A stretch of DNA of 64,000 bases from UBA964 sp031382085. GTDB lineage: Bacteria; Pseudomonadota; Gammaproteobacteria; Steroidobacterales; Steroidobacteraceae. Position numbers and translations under genes: made by a program. The notes below the pieces were generated by a model, which was not told the origin of the DNA, made no database searches, and saw nothing but the letters and a program-made list of their open reading frames with translations. This document shows, piece after piece, positions 1 to 7,483 of this stretch (its first letter is position 1; each line of letters starts with the position of its first letter). Location: assembly GCA_031382085.1 (NCBI GenBank), contig JANMYM010000024.1, positions 1-64,000 on the forward strand. The letters are read 5' to 3'.

Positions 1-140
1 TCGAAGCCTAAATGACTTCGTTGTAGCATATATTTTCAAATCGCAAAATTCACCATTTGCAACGCGTGTGTACAGATAAGCCTGTCGGCATCGTAAAAAG
101 CATCTGTTAGGCTACTGCGCCTCTTCCGGCGTTAGTTGAA

Positions 141-440
141 CTATTATTTATGCGAATACACACTTCGCATTATTTGGCGCGGATTTATGCCGAATTGCAA
201 CCCTAACCATCGAAATACTGTTCAAATTCAACATCAAATCAGCGATCCAGGGATTTCCATATATTTAATATTGCGAAATACATTTCGCATAACTATTCGT
301 TGCTGCCGAGCAGCTCCACCGGTCACGCTACCACCTCGCGTTCGTAGAATCCCGCGAGCTCGGTGGCGATATAGTCGAATGCCGTTGAATTTTCGCGCGC
401 ATGATCGCCGATCAGGCGAAAGAGGCCCTCGCCCGCGGCG
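141..440. repeat. Direct repeat copy A (partner 23151-23430)
   Basis: About 300 bp that reappears in the same orientation at 23151-23430, roughly three quarters identical by eye with small indels. Both copies open with a ctaNtatttatgcga string and share the TTTGGCG, AAATTCAACATCAAA and TGCTGCCGAGCAGC blocks and the end of a minus-strand reading frame. Copy A also carries short palindromes (TGCGAAAT-AC-ATTTCGCA near 275-292; TGCGAA...TTCGCA near 151-169). The surrounding 1-597 stretch has no other convincing gene, and its AT content is visibly higher before about 300. The two copies bracket the 22.7-kb cytochrome region. Confidence 0.75.
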
Positions 441-550
441 CAGTTCAGGGGATCATCCACCATCGCCGGGGCGAGCAAGAAATCGGCTACATTCGGCGCG
501 CAGGCGACGGACCAGACCCTTGCGGCCTGCAACTGCCCGGTTTCGGGCAT
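323..550 (-). pseudogene. C-terminal remnant of an unrecognised protein, inside the repeat
   Basis: A minus-strand frame of 75 codons ends with residues resembling GDHAREN...ELAGFYEREVVA before its stop at 323. The matching frame in repeat copy B (minus strand, ending near 23340) reads GDHAREIPTEFAGCYERRVVA with a short internal deletion. Conservation of the reading frame and stop in two diverged copies suggests this was the end of a real gene rather than a chance frame. The frame stays open upstream of its first ATG and runs into the start of the cyclase gene, so the 5' part is lost or overwritten. I do not recognise the family. Confidence 0.4.
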
Positions 551-597
551 TTTGCTCCCTGGCAGATGACCTTCATCACTGCCGCGCCGTGGTCTAA

Positions 598-2844
598 TTG
601 CACATGACCTTGAGCAGGCGCCCGTTCTGGCGGCAGACCCGTACGTTCATTCACGTTGGCCTTGCGCTGTTGCCATTGGTCCTGTTACTGCCGCATGTCC
701 TGGGGCTAACGCGCTACGGGCTCATCGAGCGCGTCGAAGCTTACCTCTATGATTTTCGCGTACGGCAGGCGCTGGTGTCGGATCAGGACCCGCGAATTGT
801 CATTGTGGATATCGACGAGCGAAGCCTTGCGGCGGTCGGGCAGTGGCCGTGGTCGCGCACCCGCATCGCCGAGCTGCTGGATCGCCTCTTCGATGATTAC
901 GGTGTGCGAGTGGTCGGCATCGACATCACTTTTCCGGAACCCGAGAAGGCAACGGGTCTCGATGTGCTGCGGGAGCTGTCGCAAAGTTTTGCCAGCGATG
1001 CGCGGATTGCGCCGTGGGTTGACGCCCGCCGCGGCGCGCTCGATGCCGATCAACGGTTTTCCGAGGCGCTGGTCGCGCGCGATGTCGTACTGGGATACGT
1101 CTTCAAGGCAAAACTGGACCGCGGCCAGCCCGGGACGGTCGGCGCCATTCCAGATCCGATCGCGGTGAGCGGCGCATCGCTGACGCGCGTGCCGTGGGTG
1201 GAGGCGGTCGGCTTCACGGGCAATCTGGCGCTGTTTCAACAGAATGCGATCGCAGGTGGATTCTTCAATACCTCGTTAGTCGATGACGATGGTGTCGTGC
1301 GTCGCATGCCACTGCTGCAGCGCTATCGCGGGAACCTCTACGAATCGCTGGCGCTTGCGACCGCGCGGCTGTCGCAAGCGGGCGCAGGTTTGCAGTTCGG
1401 ATTTCGCGGCGCGCGCAGCGCGGCGGAAAGGCTGGACTACATCGAACTCGCGGGCGTGCGCACGCGAGTCGACGAGCAGGGTGCGGCGCTGACGCCGTTT
1501 CGCGGTGGCGTGGGCAGTTTCCCCTACGTCTCCGCGTCTGAGGTACTCGCGAAACAGGCCGACGCTGGCGTGCTGAAAGATCGCATTGTGCTGATTGGCA
1601 CCAGTGCGCCGGGCTTGCTCGACATCCGGCCAACGCCGGTCGCGAACCAGTATGTCGGCGTTGAGGCCCACGCGAACATGGTCGCGGGTCTGCTCGATGG
1701 CAATGTGCGCGCCGTGCCGCCGCGCGCGTTGCTGCTGGAGCTAACAACGCTGGCGATCCTGGCATTGCTGATGATTCTGATTGTCGCGCGAGCGGGTCCG
1801 CTCAAGGCGCTGGCGGTGGTCATCGGCGCTGCACTGCTTGCGATCATTGGAAATCTGGTGTTGTTTCGTTTCTACGGCTGGGTGTTGCCGCTCGCAACAC
1901 CGCTGATTTATGTCGCCGCGGCGGCCTTCCTGCTGCTGAATTACGACTACTTCATCGAGTCGCGCCGCAAGCGGCGCCTGCAGGGATTCTTCGGCCAGTA
2001 TGTGCCGCCTGACGTAGTCAGCGAGCTCGACGCGGACGACGCGCAGATTTCCCTGGAGGGCGAGAGCCGCGAGATGTCGGTGCTGTTCTCGGACGTGCGT
2101 GGCTTCACGACTTTGTCCGAGAAACTCAGTCCGCGCGAACTCACTGCCATGATGAACGAGTTGCTGACGCCGCTCACCGCGGTGATTCAGTCGCAGCGCG
2201 GCACGATCGACAAGTACATGGGCGATGCGATCATGGCGTTCTGGGGCGCACCGCTCCTTGACGCGCAGCACGCGCGCCATGCGGTACTCGCTGCGATGGG
2301 CATGGTGCAGCGCCTGGCCGCGATACGCGACGATTTTGCGCGGCGCGGTTGGCCGCCGGTGCATGTGGGCGTCGGCGTGAGTTCCGGCCTGATGAATGTC
2401 GGCAACATGGGCTCGCAGTTCCGCATGGCCTATACCGTGCTGGGCGATACCGTGAACCTCGGTTCGCGTCTCGAAGGGCTGACGAAACAGTATGGCATCG
2501 ACATCCTGATCAGCGCCCCGACCGCGGCCGCCATTGGCGACATCGTCTGTCGCGAAGTGGACCGGGTGCGCGTCAAAGGCAAGAACGAGCCGGTCGCGAT
2601 TTTTGAACCACTGGGCGCCGCCAGTGAGCTGACCGAAACACAACACCTGCGCATTGAACGTTTCGAGGAGGCTTTGTTAGCGTATCGCGCCCGCGATTTC
2701 GCCAAAGCGCAAGACATGTTGCGCGAGCTTGCGGCCGTGCAGTCCGAGAAATTGCTCGACGTCTATCTCGAGCGGATTGCGCAGTACCAGCTGACGCCGC
2801 CGCCGGCCGACTGGGATGGCGTCTACGTCTTCATGTCGAAGTAG
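598..2844 (+). CDS. CHASE2-domain adenylate cyclase (class III), membrane bound
   Basis: A 748-residue sensor cyclase. After an N-terminal membrane anchor (about 20-37) comes an extracytoplasmic CHASE2 sensor (about 40-355), then three closely spaced membrane helices (about 375-450) and a cytoplasmic class III cyclase domain (about 490-690). The two metal-binding aspartates are visible in FSDVRGFT (about 497-504) and KYMGDAIMAF. The Lys in DKYMGD and the Asp in LGDTVNLGSR (about 615) are the ATP-selecting residues, and the Asn and Arg of the latter motif are the transition-state residues, so cAMP is the expected product. The start is either ATG at 598 or ATG at 604. It lies directly upstream of a perfect CRP-type site and of an operon encoding a protein with two cyclic-nucleotide-binding domains, so its product probably acts on its neighbours. 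The CHASE2 ligand cannot be read from sequence. Confidence 0.93.
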   Translation: MHMTLSRRPFWRQTRTFIHVGLALLPLVLLLPHVLGLTRYGLIERVEAYLYDFRVRQALVSDQDPRIVIVDIDERSLAAVGQWPWSRTRIAELLDRLFDDYGVRVVGIDITFPEPEKATGLDVLRELSQSFASDARIAPWVDARRGALDADQRFSEALVARDVVLGYVFKAKLDRGQPGTVGAIPDPIAVSGASLTRVPWVEAVGFTGNLALFQQNAIAGGFFNTSLVDDDGVVRRMPLLQRYRGNLYESLALATARLSQAGAGLQFGFRGARSAAERLDYIELAGVRTRVDEQGAALTPFRGGVGSFPYVSASEVLAKQADAGVLKDRIVLIGTSAPGLLDIRPTPVANQYVGVEAHANMVAGLLDGNVRAVPPRALLLELTTLAILALLMILIVARAGPLKALAVVIGAALLAIIGNLVLFRFYGWVLPLATPLIYVAAAAFLLLNYDYFIESRRKRRLQGFFGQYVPPDVVSELDADDAQISLEGESREMSVLFSDVRGFTTLSEKLSPRELTAMMNELLTPLTAVIQSQRGTIDKYMGDAIMAFWGAPLLDAQHARHAVLAAMGMVQRLAAIRDDFARRGWPPVHVGVGVSSGLMNVGNMGSQFRMAYTVLGDTVNLGSRLEGLTKQYGIDILISAPTAAAIGDIVCREVDRVRVKGKNEPVAIFEPLGAASELTETQHLRIERFEEALLAYRARDFAKAQDMLRELAAVQSEKLLDVYLERIAQYQLTPPPADWDGVYVFMSK

Positions 2845-2858
2845 CACCACTTGCAAAC

Positions 2859-2874
2859 TGTGAACTGAATCACA
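2859..2874. promoter_or_regulatory. Perfect CRP/Clp-type operator
   Basis: TGTGAACTGAATCACA has both consensus half-sites (TGTGA and TCACA) with the canonical 6-bp spacer. It lies 15 bp after the cyclase stop and about 140 bp before the first gene of the 3007-21144 operon. It is not an FNR site (TTGAT-N4-ATCAA). No strong -35/-10 pair can be assigned downstream; CATATT near 2919 would suit a class I arrangement. In Xanthomonas-like bacteria the homologue Clp reads the same palindrome but responds to c-di-GMP, so the effector depends on the host's CRP type. Confidence 0.65.
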
Positions 2875-3006
2875 GGCCCGGTGATGGGCTTCTCACTTCC
2901 AACATTACCTGCAGCTGACATATTGCATCGCACTGCTGTGCGGCTGCATTCTACATAACACGATTCAGGTGCAGCCGCCGCGGGTAGCGGTGCAGGGAGT
3001 TCGCGC

Positions 3007-4326
3007 ATGAGCAAGTTTCGCATTGGCCTGTCGCTATTCATACTATGTGTTGCGCCACTGGTGCAGGCACAGTCCGGCGCTGATCCGCTCATGGGTCAGG
3101 CGCAATTGCTGATTGCGGAACACAACTCCGCCGCAGCGTACGCCTTGCTCCTGCCACAGGAAGTCAATCGCGCCGGCGATCCGATGTACGACTATCTGTT
3201 AGGCATTGCGGCCCTCGACAGCGGCCGCGCGGCGGCGGCCGTGACACCGCTCGAACGCGTGCTGGCGGCGCAACCCGGTTTCTCCGGCGCGCGTATGGAA
3301 TACGCGCGCGCGTTGTACGCGCAGGGCGACTTCGCGGCGGCCGCTGAGCAGTTTCAGACGCTGCTGACGCAGTCTCCGCCGCCGCGCACGCAGGCGGTGA
3401 TCAAGACGTATCTCGAGGCGATCAGTCGCGGGCGCGGTGTCGCCGGCTCCAGGTTCACGCCTGCCATCGATTTCGGCACAGGCTACGACAGTAATGCGAA
3501 TGGTTCGACAGCCGAATCGCAGTTTCTGGGTTTTACATTGAATACCCGCAATATCGAACAGCAGTCTTCCTTTCTGGAGGCGGGCCTGGGGCTCGCCCAT
3601 TCAGTGGCGCTCAGTGCGCGCTCAGGGCTCGCGTCATCAGTGCACCTCTCGCATCGGCATAACCCGGATGCGCCCTTTGTCGATCAATCCATCGCGGCAC
3701 TCGCCTCCACCTGGCTGTTCAAGTCCGGTGAGACGCGCGGCAGCATCGGCGTCAACGGCTTCTATGGTCTGCTGGACGGAGAAGATCACCAGCTGCAGGC
3801 GAATCTCGAATTTGGTCTCGCCCGGCGCTTCGCCCGCGACTGGGAGATATCCGGCCTGGCGCGCATCGGCCGCGTCGACTACCGGCAGCCGGTACTCGCG
3901 ATCATGGAAGTGGACCGCCTGTTAGGCGGCGTAGCGCTGACACGTTTCAATCTGGGCGATCGATCGGGTCGCCTGGGCGTAGCGCTGATCGCCGGCCAGG
4001 ATGACGCGCGACTCGCCGGATCTCCCTACGGGAATGATCGTTACGGTGCGCGTCTGTTCGGCGGCATGTTGCTTCGGCCACAGAGCACGCTGTACGCCGA
4101 GATTTCGTATCAGCGTGCCGACTTCTCGGGCGGCTCTGGATTTTTCGGTGTCGATCGTCGCGACAACCAGGCGGTCGCCATCATTGGACTTGATATCCAG
4201 AACTGGCCGGCAGTCGGTTGGAGCCTCAGTCCGCAACTGCGGCATACACAAAACGATTCAAGCGTTGCTCTTTATGAATTCTCGCGTACTGAGGCGGCAG
4301 TATTTCTGCGCCGCTCGTTCCGCTGA
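3007..4326 (+). CDS. SLAM-like outer-membrane protein: TPR domain plus beta-barrel
   Basis: A 439-residue exported protein. It has a signal peptide (about 1-22, cleaved after VQAQ), a tetratricopeptide-like helical region (about 28-145) and then a beta-barrel from about 155 to the end. The barrel opens with GTGYDSNANGST, a motif seen at the start of SLAM/DUF560 barrels, and ends in Phe-Arg with strongly alternating residues. SLAM proteins move surface lipoproteins or secreted haem-binding proteins across the outer membrane. The next gene, 12 bp downstream, encodes a protein whose repeats resemble the TbpB-type barrels that SLAMs export, so a translocon/substrate pair is likely. It is the first gene after the CRP-type site. 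A plain TPR-linked porin remains possible. Confidence 0.65.
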   Translation: MSKFRIGLSLFILCVAPLVQAQSGADPLMGQAQLLIAEHNSAAAYALLLPQEVNRAGDPMYDYLLGIAALDSGRAAAAVTPLERVLAAQPGFSGARMEYARALYAQGDFAAAAEQFQTLLTQSPPPRTQAVIKTYLEAISRGRGVAGSRFTPAIDFGTGYDSNANGSTAESQFLGFTLNTRNIEQQSSFLEAGLGLAHSVALSARSGLASSVHLSHRHNPDAPFVDQSIAALASTWLFKSGETRGSIGVNGFYGLLDGEDHQLQANLEFGLARRFARDWEISGLARIGRVDYRQPVLAIMEVDRLLGGVALTRFNLGDRSGRLGVALIAGQDDARLAGSPYGNDRYGARLFGGMLLRPQSTLYAEISYQRADFSGGSGFFGVDRRDNQAVAIIGLDIQNWPAVGWSLSPQLRHTQNDSSVALYEFSRTEAAVFLRRSFR

Positions 4327-4338
4327 TCGGAGTCGACC

Positions 4339-7300
4339 ATGAAAAGAATATTTCTTGTTTTGGCATTGTTTGCAATCGGTGCCGCTCATGGCGCTGCCGG
4401 CAAGGCTGTGTTCGTCTCCGGCACGGTCACCGCCGAGGGTCCGAGGCCGCGCGTTCTCGCAGCCGGCGCCGATGTCAATGTCGGCGACACCATTGTCACT
4501 GCGGTTAAATCACGCGCGCAACTCGCTATGAACGACGGCCAGCGCTATGCGCTGCGGGCCGGCAGTAGCTTTCGTATTGACACTTTTTCATTGCCGGCTG
4601 CCGTTAGCAACGGAGCGCAGGCCACTGCCGTAGCGGCGGACGGACAGAGCTTCTTTACTCTGCAGAAGGGTGGCTTTCGTAGCGTGTCGGGCGCGATCGG
4701 CAAGCAGGATCCGTCTGCGTACCAGGTGCGCACACCCGTTGGGACGCTCGGCATTCGCGGCACAATCTGGGCGGCGGTGTTCTGTCGAGACGACTGCGAT
4801 GACGCGCCTGGCCTTGCGCCCGGCCAGCCGATCCGCAATGGACTGTACCTCGGCGTCGATCAGGGACGGATTCATTTCGCGGGTCGCGGCCTCGATCTCG
4901 AATTGAACGCGGGCGAATATGCCTTTATCCCGCTCGACGAAGTACCCATCGAGCGCCTGAAGCAGCCGCCCGCATTCCTGCTGGGTGATGGTGCCGGCCC
5001 ACTGGAAGTGGCCGGCAATGGTCCACGTACACCTGCACGACCCTTCAGCAAACCGGCAGATTTTTCCGACCGGCGCAGTCCGCCACCGGAGCGGACACTA
5101 TCCGACGTTGCGCCCTTGCCCGTGACCAGCGACGAGGTGGATCAGGGTATCAGCGCGCAGGGACCGCGTGGAGCAGCCGTCGATCTAACAAAAGGCGGCA
5201 ACCCACCGCAGCGTGTGCTGGCGTACGCGTTTGGCGGCGGTCAGACGCCGTTGGTCAATGCCGGGAGCACGCTTTCGTCCGTGATGCTGTTTGATGTGAA
5301 TGGCAACCTGATCGGGTTCGCGACCCCGAGCGGCGCGTTGCAAAACTACGCTATCGGCTCGGCGCAGCAGGCGAGTCCTGGCATCGATGTGACAACCGGA
5401 ATTCGCTGGGGCCGCTGGACCGCAAGCAATGCGACTGTCACGACGCCGGGTGCTGCGCCCCAGACGTTGAACCTGGCGCAGCAAAGCCTGCCGTGGATCG
5501 TCGGGCCGGAACTTGTTAGCCCGCTCGCGGTGCCAATTGCTGGATCGCGCACATATGTCCTGGCAGGTGCTACCACTCCCACGGACACACAGGGCAATAG
5601 CGGCACGCTGGGCGGCGCCTTTCTGGCGGCCGATTTTACCAATCGCAATCTGACTGCGACGTTAGCACTCGACATTGCCAACTCGAACTGGTGGGCGACC
5701 GGCACGGCGCCGATCGCAGCAGGCGGCAATCAGTTTGCGGGTACCTTCAGTGATGTGCGCATCAATGGCGTCACCGGCAGCAGCGGTTCGCTGGCCGGCT
5801 TTCTCGTGGAGGCACAAATTCCGGGACCGGCGGCTGCCGGTGCTGGTTTTGGCTACTACCTGACCGATGCGACCGGACTGCGTGGCACGGTCAGTGGCGT
5901 CGTCGCTCTGCGCCAAGGGCAGGGAGCGCCACCGCCGCCACCACCGCCGCCAGGCAATCGGCAGGCCGGCTTCGTGCTTGCGAGTTACCTGTTAGGACAG
6001 GTATCGCGGCCGTATACGACGGCGGCATTTAATCCAACAGCGCAATACGTCGTCGACGCCAGTGGCAACGTGACACAATTTCGGGCATTGAATCCAGGCT
6101 CGCAGCTGGAAACCTATAGCCGCAATACCAGCAGCAACGTAAACACGGGGTTCGATGCCGGTACCGGTATACGCTGGGGACGCTGGTCGGGCGGATCGGC
6201 CGGCCTGCAAATTGGCGCAGCCCAGAATCTCGCGGCGCAGAGCCTGCATTGGATACTCGGTTCAGCGTATCTCGGCGCGCCGACGCTGCCGGCGGCGGGT
6301 TCCGGCTATCTCACGCTGGTCGGCAACACCACGCCGACCGATACGCGCGGCAACGCCGGTTCGTTAGGCGGCGCCAGTTTCCTGGTCGATTTTACCAGGC
6401 AGGTCTTCGACTTCGCCGTCCTGGCAACGATCGATGGCCGTACCTACTACGCAGCTAACAGTGGCGGCTTTGTCCCGGGCAGTCGTGAGTTCAGCGCGGG
6501 CCTGCAGAGCGTTGTGGTCGGCAATATTGCCGTTGTCGCGGGAGCCTACAGCGGCTTCATCGTCGTACCGGGCGCCCTAGGGCCCGCCAATCTAGGCGCC
6601 GCGGTCACGTGGTATGTCGATCCGCAGGTCGCATCGATCGGCAATGTCAGCGGCGCGGCCGTGTTCTCGTCTGCCGGCAGTGGTTACCCGGGAGGCGGTG
6701 GTAACGCCCTCACGCCGCCAGCACAGCAGCGGCGCGACATCGCTTTCTCGATCGCGAATACACGCAGTCCAACGACCACATCGAATGCCGCTGCCGAATT
6801 TGTCCGCAGCGGATTCAACCTGACGCGGTTTCGCGGTGCGTTCGTCCCGCGAGTAGGTTCGGTCCCCTTGCAAGGCGAGTTTGATATTGGCGATGCCTCG
6901 ACCGCGGACGCTGGATTTGATCTGCGCGGCATGCTGCGCTGGGGACGATGGGCGGGAGGCGCGGGTTCGGTCACCACACCACCAGGTTCCGGTAATGGGG
7001 CGCTGCTTAACTTTTCGCAGCAGAGCCTGCACTACATCATGTCGGCTGACAACGCCAATGCGCCCGTGCTGCCAAGCACGGGCAGTGCCACTTACACCTG
7101 GATTGGCAACAGCAATCCGACCGATCAACAGAACCAGGTGGGTACGCTCAACAGCGCGACCTTTGCCGCAAATTTTACCAACGCCACGGTTGCAGCGTCG
7201 ATCAATGCAAGCTTTGCAAACTCCACCTGGTTGGGGGCCGGCAATGGCACAATTACCGGCGGCACTAACCTGTTCTCGGGCAATTTGAACGGTACATTCA

Positions 7301-7473
7301 CGGACACACAGTTCAACTTCTCGCTACCCGCCAGTGGTTCATTCAACGGGTTCTTCACCGGTCCGCAGGATCCGGCGGGCGTACCTAACGGCGTCGGTCT
7401 CAGTTTCGAGATGACCGAGCAACAGACTCAGAGCTCGGTCAATGGAGTTGCCGCGTTCGTCGCCCGTCCATGA
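4339..7473 (+). CDS. FecR-domain protein with three TbpB-like barrel repeats, exported
   Basis: A 1044-residue protein with a type I signal peptide (about 1-19, no lipobox Cys) and a FecR domain (about 22-190, including GTLGIRGTIW). After a Pro-rich linker come three repeats of about 240 residues (about 291-529, 540-778 and 796-1044). Each repeat holds GIRWGRW or LRWGRW, an AQQSL or QQSLH block, a TPTDTxGNxGTLGGA-like block, an xxADFTN strand and a final barrel strand. The last repeat ends with GFFTGPQ...GVGLSFEM, recalling the C-lobe barrel of TbpB-type surface proteins. A Gly/Pro-rich spacer separates repeats 1 and 2. It probably sits on or is released to the cell surface with help from the upstream SLAM-like protein. 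FecR domains usually work as periplasmic anti-sigma or sensor modules, so the fusion could link surface binding to signalling. The ligand is unknown; haem is plausible from context. Confidence 0.7.
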   Translation: MKRIFLVLALFAIGAAHGAAGKAVFVSGTVTAEGPRPRVLAAGADVNVGDTIVTAVKSRAQLAMNDGQRYALRAGSSFRIDTFSLPAAVSNGAQATAVAADGQSFFTLQKGGFRSVSGAIGKQDPSAYQVRTPVGTLGIRGTIWAAVFCRDDCDDAPGLAPGQPIRNGLYLGVDQGRIHFAGRGLDLELNAGEYAFIPLDEVPIERLKQPPAFLLGDGAGPLEVAGNGPRTPARPFSKPADFSDRRSPPPERTLSDVAPLPVTSDEVDQGISAQGPRGAAVDLTKGGNPPQRVLAYAFGGGQTPLVNAGSTLSSVMLFDVNGNLIGFATPSGALQNYAIGSAQQASPGIDVTTGIRWGRWTASNATVTTPGAAPQTLNLAQQSLPWIVGPELVSPLAVPIAGSRTYVLAGATTPTDTQGNSGTLGGAFLAADFTNRNLTATLALDIANSNWWATGTAPIAAGGNQFAGTFSDVRINGVTGSSGSLAGFLVEAQIPGPAAAGAGFGYYLTDATGLRGTVSGVVALRQGQGAPPPPPPPPGNRQAGFVLASYLLGQVSRPYTTAAFNPTAQYVVDASGNVTQFRALNPGSQLETYSRNTSSNVNTGFDAGTGIRWGRWSGGSAGLQIGAAQNLAAQSLHWILGSAYLGAPTLPAAGSGYLTLVGNTTPTDTRGNAGSLGGASFLVDFTRQVFDFAVLATIDGRTYYAANSGGFVPGSREFSAGLQSVVVGNIAVVAGAYSGFIVVPGALGPANLGAAVTWYVDPQVASIGNVSGAAVFSSAGSGYPGGGGNALTPPAQQRRDIAFSIANTRSPTTTSNAAAEFVRSGFNLTRFRGAFVPRVGSVPLQGEFDIGDASTADAGFDLRGMLRWGRWAGGAGSVTTPPGSGNGALLNFSQQSLHYIMSADNANAPVLPSTGSATYTWIGNSNPTDQQNQVGTLNSATFAANFTNATVAASINASFANSTWLGAGNGTITGGTNLFSGNLNGTFTDTQFNFSLPASGSFNGFFTGPQDPAGVPNGVGLSFEMTEQQTQSSVNGVAAFVARP

Positions 7474-7483
7474 CGCTGCGCAG

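Noticed and set aside
136..597. Plus-strand open frame of 153 codons
   Set aside because: Arg/Pro-rich, low-complexity translation antisense to a minus-strand frame that is conserved in the second repeat copy; looks like a shadow.
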